From Gamsiella multidivaricata (Eukaryota; Mortierellomycota; Mortierellomycetes; Mortierellales; Mortierellaceae), in NCBI RefSeq assembly GCF_025024155.1, contig NW_026251743.1, forward strand, positions 186,001-250,000: a stretch of DNA of 64,000 bases. Direction: 5' to 3'. Position 1 is the stretch's first letter, and each line of letters starts with the position of its first letter. Of this stretch, positions 10,401 through 21,796 are shown piece by piece. The position numbers and the translations under genes are program-made. The notes under the pieces were generated by a model. It made no database searches, was not told the DNA's origin, and saw nothing but the letters and a program-made list of their open reading frames with translations.

Positions 10401-11489
10401 TATGAGTGAGGCGTCAACGTATGGGGGATTAGGATCTGTTGAAGATATGGAAGACCGGTGAGTTGTTAGAGCTATTGACACGAAGAGTGTGATATGCAAA
10501 ACCGAAGTAGTCAAGAAAGATCAGGAGCCAATCCAAGAATTAGAAACAATGTTTCGATTAAAACGCGCTCCTCGCGGCACAGCTACCTGTTTATGGGCGA
10601 CGCTAATCTTCTAGGGACATGGGGTCAAGGCCCGAAAGGAAGTGGTCTTCCGATCAGACGCCAGTATCACGCCAAAGTCCGTCTGGCGCTTCACCAGCGA
10701 CGAGCATAATCTTTGTAAATGATCCACACTTCTCCTGTTTTCTTGAGCACCCTGCTCATATTCTAAAAGCCCAACGATGTCTTATTGCTCTCTTGAACAT
10801 AGTGCCTGCTGACACTCCACCCGCCTCGTACCTGGCACAGCGTTCTGCTAAAAGCGGTTTTATAAGTGTCTCCTAAGGTGGGATACAACCCTGGCTCCTC
10901 AAGACCCATAAAAGGGCCGCTGGCCCGGTCAACGATTCCCCCTGGGACTGGATATGGCCGTCAGCTGGCAATTGTTGAAAACTCTGTCGTGTTGTGGACA
11001 AGCGCGTTAGAGCTCATCGTCTTCTGGAACAGCCGTGATATTTTAGTTCATAAAAAAGAGTTGTTGTTTGAGACGAACGACTTCGAGATAGACATTCAGT
11101 AGGATGAAAACTGCGCTGGTAGCGCTGGACCTAACAGCTACTTTACTGGATGGGTGTTGCACTACATTCCCTTTTTCTTGGTCAATCGCACCTTGTTCAT
11201 GCAGCACTACTTTCTGGCACTCTACTTCTCCATCCATTTCAGCAGCTTCACCTATCGGAATTCGTTGCGCAGACTGCGCTTCGGTTTCTATATGGGTCTA
11301 TTGGCGGTCATCATCACAGTCTTTATCCGGATTACGCCTCTGACGTTTGAAGGATACATGGTACAGGAACACTGTGCCTCACTGGGTAAATGGGGAAACA
11401 CATTGCTAGGCCGAGACTTCATCAGAAACCGCCTCGACTGCTCAATGGCATCAGCAAGCCCATATCCAGTCTTGTATTCGATCTTTTAG
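10401..11489 (+). pseudogene. Protein O-mannosyltransferase (PMT) relic, C-terminal part
   Basis: The diagnostic PMT C-terminal membrane block is clear at 11139-11250: FTGWVLHYIPFFLVNRTLF, then MQHYFLALYFSIHF. Upstream, 10955-11100 reads GRQLAIVENSVVLWTSALEL, matching the preceding membrane helix of the family. An in-frame TAG at 11100-11102 separates the two blocks without a good intron. Weak MIR-like sequence near 10545-10700 changes reading frame around 10637. Complete PMTs are about 700-900 residues; only 1.1 kb is present and the catalytic N-terminal membrane domain is absent. Intact PMTs are ER-membrane enzymes transferring mannose from dolichyl-phosphate mannose to Ser/Thr. A decayed copy is the best reading; a heavily spliced short paralog starting at 10401 is possible. 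Confidence 0.55.
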
Positions 11490-12060
11490 GATCTCGTACG
11501 TGCGTGCTATACAGCAACAGCAAGCCAAGTGCTATACAACCAGTGTTGTTTCACTAGCCTCTGTGAGACCCACACATGTACAGGGAACAGTAGCAGTGCC
11601 TGCTACTGTAGCGACAATTGTCCTGTCCAAGGATACTTCTCTTTGCGAACTGTCAGAGTCGCCCAGAAGTCGAATGAGGCTCAGTCCACCAGAATCAAAA
11701 GAGAAGATACGCATTTTAGCGTGCACTTTCCACCCGCGGACGCAGTCTTACCCAAGACGAGCGTAGCAGGCCCACAGGAAGAACTCGAACGCGTTTTCAA
11801 GCAATTACAGGGGGGAAGGTGTCTGCGCCGGGGTTGTTTCGCGGAAAGGGATCTCACTATGTCGAACCGCCATCGAAGGGTATATCCGATGAGCGCCAGC
11901 CAGACCTGGAGCTGGCCTAACTCTCTATCTTATTCACAACCACACACATATACACGCGCGCTTTTCTCGTTTCCTTCGTTGTTATATAATTGGTAATGAC
12001 TGTAATGCACTCCATATGTGCGTAACAAATATAATCGATTTGTTCGAGACAAAATGCACC
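11490..12060. other. Region downstream of the PMT relic
   Basis: Two overlapping frames (11500-11766 and 11529-11996) are open but show no recognisable domain, and one is unusually Cys-rich. They may be relic or 3' UTR sequence. The BTB gene ends convergently at 12061. Confidence 0.35.
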
Positions 12061-14577
12061 TCAGACAACGCCCATGACGATACTGAACTTGAGCGTCAAT
12101 GGCAAGAGAGGATGGTGGTGGTGATGGCGCCCATACGTCTCTTGGGCTACGCAACTGCACTCTGGATCCGTCACCTCTGCACTGCGATGGATTTGGATCT
12201 GAGCTACAGCGCTTTCGTGCCCGTCTTTCACATCGTCGTCAACCCCCATAGGCGACAGCCCCTCGTCCACTTCCAGGTCATTGCTGCTGCTTCTTGCTCT
12301 ATGGTTCTGGACTGGTGTATGGTCGCTAATCGCCAGATCCGCTACCCTGCGGCTCATGTCCAGCTGTGCATCTACTTGCTTTCCCTTCCAGGTCTTTGGC
12401 TGGATCGAAGGATCTTGCTCGATTGCAGAGGGTGAAGCACATGCGGTTCGGAATTTGGTCTCCTCGTCATTCGCGGGCTCAGAGTCGTTGGGCATGTATG
12501 CAGCTGTGCACAGACTGGACGAACGCCATCCCTATAATGCGTAACAAAGTTAGTCTTACTTTGTACCTTTTTTTTTTTTTTTTTTTTTTTTGAAAAAGTG
12601 GCAACCTCAATGCTTACCCAGCTTTGCATTAGCATAAAATCATCAGGGCTGCTTTGAAACTGCATGACAGTATGTGAGGGTCCTTGAGAGGCCGCAAAGA
12701 TCTTGAACCATGTCCGTGTGTTGTCTCGTTTGTCAATATGACAACTGAACGACTCTTCAATCGGAACCAACGCAGTCTTTTCAAGATCTGGCAGGTCCGG
12801 GATATGCACCAAATCTGCAGGGGCGTTTTGTTCTTGATGAGGGGGCGATAGGTGCGAGTGAGTGTTCGAACACCGTGAGGATACAATCGATGCCTTTGAG
12901 GGCTGCTGTGGCTGTCGTTGCTCTATGTGGTTCCCCCTGAGACCCCATCCTGTCCACATGGCAAACGGCAACGATGGGTTCCGAGAGACTTCGGTAGAAG
13001 GCTGCGTCGATCGATTCGGTCTCTTGGACGGGCGCGATACCTGTGGCAAGGAATGGCGGTGCAAGTAGACACCGAGTTGCAGGCCTTTTGATGAGGATAG
13101 CTTCTGGATATACACATTCCAGTAGGATCTAGTGATTCATCATGCAGGAGAGTGTCAGCAGGTAATAAAGTTGCTAAAGCACTCACACATACCATTGTTC
13201 ACGGAGTAAAATTCATTACCCAGCATAGAAGATCACATCGGAGTAGACGCGCACATTTTCCTGAAGCGAATGCACATTCCCGAACTCAACACTGAATCGG
13301 AATGGTGCGTATAACGAATGCCGAGGTGAACTCAACGCGCCCAGACCCGCAGCCGTCGTATTCAATGGATTCACCGGATCAAGGCGCTGCACTGGGTCAT
13401 TTGCATCTCCTGCAATAGTTCTATCCTGGTCTGGGATGAGATTGCTCTGTCGGGTGTGGTTCTTCCAAGGCTCAGAGCCATCCACAACGACGTCCAGTGC
13501 ACCATCTTCTCGGTTGCTCTGCTCAATCAGCGTCCGCATCTCCGTCTGTTGCCAAAGCGCTTCATGGACAATTTCCGCGTGCGTGAAGCGCTGACCAGAG
13601 ATCGGATCACGGTCCTGCATAACCACCTGCAGCTGTTCAAATGTCATGTGCATATAAACAATGCTTGTCGAGAACAGGGCCTCGTACACGGCTTCATCGT
13701 CATCGGTCTCCACGTATGCTGTCGAGGCAGAGTCGAGCAGCGCTATGGCTTTCCGTCGATTGTAAACTGTCTGTCGACAGAACTTATACCGCTCCCACTC
13801 GTTCGGCACCCAGAAGGCATCGGATCCAATCACGTTCAGCAGCCACGAAGCTGGTAGACCCTCAAATACTTGGAGACACTTCATCTTTGGATCGTCGAAT
13901 CCATTCCTGCAGAGATAGGCCCGGCATGCCTCGGCGATCTTCCCGGACCATGGGTAGTAGCTGCTGTTGTGGGTGAACTGCACGTATTCCAATATGTGTT
14001 CGATCGAAAGCGTTCGGATCACGAATGTGGTGCAAAGCTCACAGAGCACATCGATTCCCAGGTATGCGCCGGCTGCTAGAACTGCGAGTGCATTCTGCGA
14101 CGTTAATGAGGTTGCGCTGATAGTCTGTCCGCCTGCGGTGACGTTTTGGATTCCTGCGGTAGTGTCCTTGGCCCTCAGAGGGTCTTTCATATCCCTGTCG
14201 TCCTCCTCGGTCCAAACACCATACAGCTTCCCAATGGCGATCTCGAATCCCTCCTGCGTGATATTGGGATCATCGATCTGGATCTCGACTACGTCCTGGG
14301 CGCGTTCCTTCCAAGGGCCTTGTAACATGGTCTCAAAGAAGACCGATTGAGTCAGGATCAGGCGATGGAGACGGTAGGTCTTGTTGAAGACCTTAAGGGT
14401 GATATCGCTCCCGGCACCTTTCATTAAGCCTTGTGTGGCAATATGTCTTGCGAGAGTTGATATGTGCGCCAACGCAGGGGGAGGCGCCGGCAACATGGGT
14501 TTTTCTAGATCCGTGTCCATAGACACAGAAGTCGGCAATGCGCTCTGGGATGCTGAGGGAGAGGAATCGGGAACCAT
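12061..14577 (-). CDS. BTB/POZ domain protein, germ cell-less-like
   Basis: Three exons on the minus strand: 14577..13220, 13128..12618, 12531..12061, encoding 779 residues. The BTB domain begins about residue 55 (GSDITLKVF, YRLHRLILTQSVFFETML, GPWKE), with the H-x3-L-x6-F pattern of BTB dimerisation folds. A BACK-like helical region follows (LGIDVLCELCTTFVIRTL). The C-terminal part contains SDVIFYAGSYWNVYIQKL and GLQLGVYLHR across intron 1, a MATH/TRAF-like strand pattern seen in fungal BTB proteins of the germ cell-less type. The tail is Ser/Pro- and Gln-rich. Intron 2 carries a 24-base T run on the plus strand. Such proteins are usually Cul3 substrate adaptors; that role is inferred. The start is uncertain: the frame stays open to about 14781. 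Confidence 0.8.
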
Positions 14578-17500
14578 AGCAGGCCGGGCTGAGAGAGATG
14601 ATGTGGATTCAATATCTGATAAGGGGCGCGACGCGACCTTGAGGCCTGTGTGGAGCGGGAAGACTGAATGAATAAAGTCGTTGTGGATTTCGGAGAGTGA
14701 TAGACTAGTCAAGAGCTGTTGTGCAGGGGCCACTGCTGTGCTGGTGGTAATGGCTAGGAGTACCCTTGCGGTCTTACTCAAGAATCGTATCCGGAGGATA
14801 GGATCGATAAGATTTCACAAGGACAGACTGGCTACAGGCGCCTGCTCCTAAACGACGTGTGCCGCTAGACTTTGATACCGAGAATATGGATAAGGAAATG
14901 GCGAGGGGCGAGTAAATGTTGGTTTTCGCAGCGGAGGGAGGGCAGTAAGTCTCAATGCTGTTGAAGAAGTTTCGACCTCTTGAACGCTTATGGAATGCGG
15001 CTGAAAAGGCGTACAGGGCTTGCACGGAAGAAAAAGATGGAGAGGAAGAGCAGAAAGAGGGTGAGGAGGAGAAAGATGTTGCTGTTGCAGGAACTTACTC
15101 TGAGTCAATGTATGGAATGGTGGGAAACTGCAACCCCCTGACAACCCCTCGAGCGATATCCCTGGAGGAAAACAGAAGTGGGTGAAGCAAAGATGTCAGG
15201 GGTGGGGAAGACGTAAACAGCATAGATAGCGGAAAAAAATATTCATAAGACTTACCGACTCGAGCGAGGGACTGGATTCCGATCGTTGGACTGAATGGTG
15301 CACTATACAGGGCCAGGAACCAGGATGATGATGCATATTAGACTGGCATCAATGTGAGGGTGACTCATGAATACAGAAGCAGACGACCACAAAGTCCAGT
15401 AACCTTTGACATGGATAGCATGCTTGATGGCGCAGTAATGCGCTACGTGCCAATCCGTTCCAGCGCTCTCTACAACGCAACATGATCGAATCGGCAATAG
15501 GAGAGGCAGTGAATAAAAATGACTTTGAGGGTCCCAGCCTTGAGTCGCAGCTCGAAGTCGGAAGGAAGCAGGGATTAGGCTACGGAATATGCCAGTATGG
15601 GTGACGATTTAAAAAACGGCACTCGCGTGCTGTATGGATCAAGAAACATGGTATATTGACAGATTATTAGCTGAGCTATGTCCTGGGACCATTTTCACCC
15701 GTCAGACGAATCGGATATGGATGATACCCCTGGTCCTTTGCTTGCACAGAAACCCCTTATCCTGGCACGACATTACGCGCGGGGCATGGATGGTCTCTTT
15801 GTGGAGAAGGAGGAGCCAAGATCCAGGGGCTATAGATCAACCGCAATCGGATGTATGTGTTCCCGCCCCAATCCTCTGCGGGTGCTTGTAAATGTCATCT
15901 AGACATATTTTAATCATATCATCTTTATGACCAGGTTGGATCAGTACTGCATTGCGAATGTTACGGATGGCAGGGTAGTGCTCCGATATGTAGATGTGTT
16001 AATATCACAGCCAAACTTTGAGAGGTTATTGCAGGCAAACAATTGTGGGATAGTGCCAAAAATGGACTGATTCGAGGCGGAAGACAGCAGAGTGATGTGC
16101 ATTAAAGCTTGCAGGCAGACGCCTAGCAGACTAAGAATCGACACTTATGGAGAAGTCTAGTCCAGACTAATCCAGCTCAGTTTTCCTTGTTGCTCTTCTT
16201 TCCATTGACAATAAAAAGGATGTATCCGCTCTTTTGCCTTTTTTTTTTTTCGATTTTGGTTTAGTTGTTGTTTTTATTTGTGTTCACTTGTTGGTCTTGC
16301 CGTTTTTCATTGCTCTTTCGTTGTAGTGACCAATGCGCAGAGGAGTAAGAAGGCAGGATATTGCATGATGATAGATTACGACAAGACCTGAAAAGAGGAA
16401 GGGAAGGGAGCCATTGAATCTCTATCCACCAAACCAGGGAAACAACCGAGGTGCTGCCTGGATACCGGACTGAAAATATGGTCAGCATAGCGCGACGACC
16501 ACGCACTGTTCCGGTACTAGAACGTATTCAAGAAGACGATCTACCAACAAGCAGGAGGACCCATCGCGGTATTATTAAAAGGCAAAAAAAGAAACGCCCC
16601 ACATCCACCAGGGTTCACCCCACAACTTTCTGTGGCAAGGTTGGACTCGTCTGCGTGTTTTTAAGTTCTAAACACATGTACAAGTGCAGTTTTGTTTATT
16701 TGTTGTTCATTCTTGCTTCGTCCATGGCCGCCTGCCTCTCGGAAGGCAAGGGCAATTACGCCACGGACTGACTGTCCTGCGAAGATGAGAGCAGTTGTTT
16801 CCAATGTTTTAATAATAACGCGAAGTGTCTGCAAGCATGTAGGATAACTCCAATATAACCATAGCGTATGCAGCAACGCCTTGGATGCAACCCGGAAGAG
16901 ATGTCTTTTACTCTGTACGGCCGGGACCCGCCTCTGGTACATGAGTCAGTGCCACAGTTATGGGTACATGTCCATGTACCGCTGAATCAATGTGGGGAAG
17001 ATGAAGGCAAACAAGTGCACATGCAGCCCTCTTGAAGACGCCCGATTGCCCAGCAGCCCACAGGCATACCGATTATTCTTGATTGATCCGACCAAGAAGG
17101 AGGGAAAAACAAAAGTACCCGACGACTCTCCTTCTGGCGTTCATTATAGCAAAGAACATCCGTCATCCGCAATGCACATAGTTTTAGGCAGGGCAAGTTT
17201 TTTTGGCCCCAAACTCAATATTAGTCAGCCTTTGATGTTGTCACCATACATAGTCTAGTTTACGCAAGCGTCGTTTCTACTCTGTCATGTCAAACGATTA
17301 TGTCCGCAAAGGAGCAAGGTGCACAATGTAGTTGTACTGTAGCTGGCTGCGGCGCTGCAGATCGGATGGATGAAGTGATTGACAGGTCCGCAGAAAAGAG
17401 GAGGAAAAGGAGGTGTACAGCAACAGCTGTGAATTCAACGAGTGGAATGACGGGAACGCCTATCCCTTTTTTAGCTTCCATCGCATACGCGCATTGCAAC

Positions 17501-18500
17501 AGCGCGATAGATTATCTGTCCGCCTTCGTCAAAGAGAGCGAGTTTAGATCTGCCGTATGGACGCGGATGTACTTAAGATGAAAGACTAAGAGTTCAAGGC
17601 CCAAGTTTCTCCACAGTCCATTAGCCCAGACAGGCCGGTACTCCGTGGTGCCTTTTCAAGCCCTGTTCAAACACAAAAGAAAAATAATCGCCCAATCCGC
17701 GCGCAAGGGTAATTTGCAGGAGGGGGATGGATCTCCGCTCAACGGTAGTATTTTTAATTATGTGTTTTTGTTACACTAGAGTACCTCACGATATAAAAAA
17801 AAGAGCTTGCCAGGTAGCTCTTCCTTGGTCGTGATTCCTTGACTTGTTGTGGGGTAAAGACTTGGAGAGGAAGTAGTCTACTCAAGAGAAAGAAAAAGGT
17901 GCTCTTCGAGATACACGCACCAAACTGAACCTAACAAGCACTTCAGGGTGCGCATCCTCAGGTACTCTATTTTCTCCATTTTATTGCTTTTCGGAAAATA
18001 GGAATGCGATATACTGGCACTCTTTTGGGTAAAGGAATTGAGTAGGGGAGCCAGAAAAGATGAAGGAGAAGACCACGGAGAAAGAGAGGGCCAAGTATGG
18101 TATTGTTTTCTCGGAAGAGTACACACCACAATCAATAGCCCCCCTCCCCCATGTAAAGACAAAACATAAAAACAGAAAACAAGAGACGGTTCCCCTCCAT
18201 TTGAGGAAGGTTTGGCAGAGGTTGCGGTTTAAAGTTGATTCAATAGGCGGACAAGTGGCCATTGTATACCCAAGTGCTGATCCCAAGAAGCGGGAATGAA
18301 AAACAGGCGACGTAGCACATGTCCTTGAATGCTGGACACATTTGCTCTGCATGCCCGTCTGGATGCGGATGGGTCCCAAGGGTTGCCAGGTCGTCTGTTG
18401 AAGCGATGTTGATCCGAAAAAAGGAAAGTAACAAAAGAGAAACCGAAACAGAAGAACTATGCAAGCTGGGCTGAAGAAATTGGAAATAATGGCGCCCACT
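14578..18500. other. 3.9 kb without a convincing gene
   Basis: Upstream of the BTB gene. The largest frame, a minus-strand frame of 172 codons at 17981-18499, is hydrophobic but lacks domain features or splice support. Poly(T) and poly(A) runs of about 10 occur near 16240 and 17790. A possible BTB 5' non-coding exon may lie near 14850-15030. No tRNA-like or repeat structure was recognised. Confidence 0.45.
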
Positions 18501-21500
18501 AGTTTTCGCTGCCGTATTCTGTGTGGTTTGGAGAGTGCCCCTGCCCATTATTCATTCATACACGCCACTCAGATCGACCCTGCCAGTCCGTGTCCATACG
18601 TTGTTGGACTTGCTTAGTGTTTATGAGGTGAAGCCTGAAGTGTTGGTTGTGCACACCGCTCCTCTTCCTTCTTGTCCTTCCTCTTCTCTGCCCTGGAACA
18701 AACACAGCCGGACACTGACTGGACTTGACTTGGCTTTGACTCAAAAGAAAAGCGATTCGATCCCGATCAACCTCACACATATTCATTTTCAGACCCTACT
18801 CTTGCATACATCTCACCCACACACACCCACACAGTTGCTTCACCACGCATGTCTTGCCTGCTCTCTCGATGCTGATTGCGATTCGATCGACCACTCCCCT
18901 TGTTTGTTAAAAGAAAAAAGCTCATTGCCCAACAAAGTCTCGCTGGCTCTTCCTCCAATCCATCTCCCCTCTGTCTTCCCTCCTTACCTGGGGTAGTCGT
19001 TGTTGCCGCTGCTGTATCGTATTCGTGTCCTGTTTCCCAGCTGAACAAGGTAACTACTACAGCACTCCCCACCCTCCCACTTTCCTTTGAAGCAGAGCAC
19101 CATCATAACCCAGGCACCCCATCGGCGCCTACAACTGTCGCTCTTGTCACACTTCTGGAGCCAGGAAACTACTTTTGCGCATGTTGCGTAGACACTTTAC
19201 CCTTTACCAGAGCCGCTCACGTCTTGATACTATCCATTGAGACAGGAACTCCCATTCTACGATCCATTGCTGGTGTCCTTGACTCATCGCTTCCTCTGCC
19301 CACTGCTATCTTCTTTACCCCAAGTTGTGCTAAGAGATCGAAGAGATATCGCAGATTGAGCACTCCACTGATAACGCGTTCGCCATTCTCCGCCTATGCG
19401 ATTCCACACTTCGTTACGCTTCTCACTGCGTTTCTGAAATGAAAAAACAACGGTCTGATCTCTTAATCTCGCCCATGTCGATTAGAAACTCCCTTGCCAT
19501 CCTATTGTCTCGACGCTTTACAGGTAGGTGATCATCGATGGCCTCTTTACAGCAAGGACAAATGCCGGGAATCAAAACATGGGTAAATTTCAACTGAGAG
19601 TGGAGACCAGAGAGCGCGGTTCAAAAGGTGCGGAGCAAGGGCTAAGGCGGACGCGTGTATGCTTGTATACGTGTGGCGAGTGGCGAGTGGAACCAATCCT
19701 CTTTCCCTCGTCCCGCTTCTCCCTTCAGGAGTGTTTGGGTGATACTCAAACCGCTCTTGCCATTACCATCACGACATGTTACCATGTTGACCCTATCTAT
19801 GATCGACAATCCTCCTAACGATTTCATGGCTCTGTGTTTGACCAGTATATCAGTATCGTCTTTGGCCTTTGTCCCTTTCAGTGTTGCCCCCGTTTCCCTT
19901 CCTTTGTTTCCTCCTTTTCAGCGTCCTTGATGATTGCTTCCCCCTAGATACCCTTTTTCTTTTTTTGTTTGATTATGGACTAGGCGCTTTTCTCGTTTAC
20001 CCCTACATTTTTTTTTCAGCAATAATTGAGAAGTGTTTGGTGCCATTTTTCTGAACGGCCGGGGAATGGAATGTGTGTCTATCTTTGAGATGGCATATGT
20101 TCCTTGTAGCCTGTCGACCGCATAACTGAGGTTTTTGTTTTCTGTACTTCATATCATTTTGCATTAATGGCCTGGTACCCTATTGATTAAGTGGCCTTGC
20201 GCAGAGAGCAAAGAAAAAAAACACACACACACAAGCGAGACTGACGGGGATGGTCACACAGCATCAGAGCTAACAAGTAGACCGGTTTTGGTCCGTCCAA
20301 AGAGCAGTAAATGAGAAGTGGGAGAAGTGGTAGAGTACATACATTCACACTCTCTTTGAGCAACAGCCAGCTGAAGTTGACAGGTGGAGCAGGAGTAGGA
20401 TGAAGAAAAGACGACGAAGAAGGGGAAAGGAGGAGGAGTCTTGTGTCACCTATCAATGCATTGCGCCACAACCACTCCCGCCCGTACACATCGCTTTTCT
20501 GTGCCAATCCTGCCTTTTGGGTGCCATCGTCTTTCTTTTTTTTTTTTTTGGAAATGGACGCGACGTGTGTGTGGAGTGTGTGGAGATTGAACGCGTCTTT
20601 TTATCGCCTTTTTTTTTTTTTCTTTCGTGTCAAATGTCTCGTCGCGTCTTCTTTTTCACGCGTATGTACTGGATGTGTGTATGCATGTGTGTATGCATGT
20701 CCTCTGTACATGGCATAAGATGGGTCTGTTGTCCTTGTCGTTTTGCTTCCTCTGCTTGGTTGCTGCCTTTGATATTTGACCAGGAAGCGGGGACATGTGC
20801 TGGAGAAGATGGGATGGATGGATGGACCTCCTTCGTGCCCTCGTCTGCACTCCTTTTCCTTTTGCTGTTTACATTTGTACATGTTTGTATGGCTGTATGT
20901 GTGTCGGTGCAGTGGTCCGCTTCTCTTTTCGGTTGTGCTCGGAAACCTCCTTTTTTCCCTCCTCCCCTCTCTCTCTCTCGCTCATTCACTCTTTATCGCA
21001 TCGCATCAAAGTCGTACCTCAGTCTGCCTTCCTTTTCCCCATAGCAGCAGACACTCTTCGTGCCATATCTGCCTTCATATTCCATGGCATTCAATCCATT
21101 CATTCGCTGAGTCCTGTCCTGTCCAATCATCCCTCCCCCCCTCTTTCCCCCTTCTTCTGTGGACTGTTTCTCCCCCGTCACCCAACTCGCCCGTCTACTC
21201 TGCGGCCCTGCACCCCACCGGCACTTAGCACCCACCACCCACCACATCTCGTCATCCAGTCCTGCCCCGTCTCGTTCAGTATCCCTCTCCAGCCTTCTTT
21301 CTTCACTCCCCCCCTCCCCCTTCTTTCTCGCATCCCATCCTTCCTTCGGGCCCCCTGGTTGTCTGGTGAGCCCTTCGGTGCAGGCCCTGTCTTCACCCCC
21401 TCCCCGTTTCCTCACTCTCGTACACTCCCCTGCCCCCTGCCCCCCCTTCATCCTTCCTAGCCTCCGCCACTGTCTACAAGATGTGAATGGGCCGGCGCGC

Positions 21501-21796
21501 CTTATCTGTGGAGGAGGCCTTTATCGCAAATGAAAAACCAGCCGTTGTTGACGCGGGAGGGCACAATGCTCGGTCCCCTTCTCTCCCTTCCTCGTTAACG
21601 CCGCAAGGAGCTTCCAGCTGCTGTAAATTAACGCCCATCTTTTCCTTAATGCTCTCGTACTCTTAGTGCTAATCTGACGAGCCGTCCTCCTACTCCGTCC
21701 TTTCGTTACCTGGCCGAACCCTCGGGTCCCGGAAACACGGCCCTCCTGAACCGCACGCCTCCCACCCTCAGCATCACAGTTTCGGCTTGTTAACAC
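18501..21796. other. Pyrimidine-rich region upstream of the CSL gene
   Basis: About 3.3 kb with a strong C+T bias on the plus strand, especially 18540-19330 and 20940-21480, and several T runs (20530-20548, 20609-20622). Frames here are Ser/Pro/Phe/Leu-rich, as expected from CT-rich DNA, so I do not call them genes. Possible splice signals (AACAAG then GTAACT near 19046) hint at a spliced 5' UTR of the CSL gene. A short tandem ATGTGTGTATGC repeat lies near 20673-20698. Confidence 0.45.

Noticed and set aside
17981..18499. 172-codon hydrophobic frame on the minus strand
   Set aside because: No conserved motif, no clear start context, and hydrophobicity is explained by T-rich DNA.
20400..21533. 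Several overlapping plus- and minus-strand frames of 100-220 codons
   Set aside because: All lie in strongly CT-rich DNA; composition alone keeps frames open, and no domain or splice pattern supports them.
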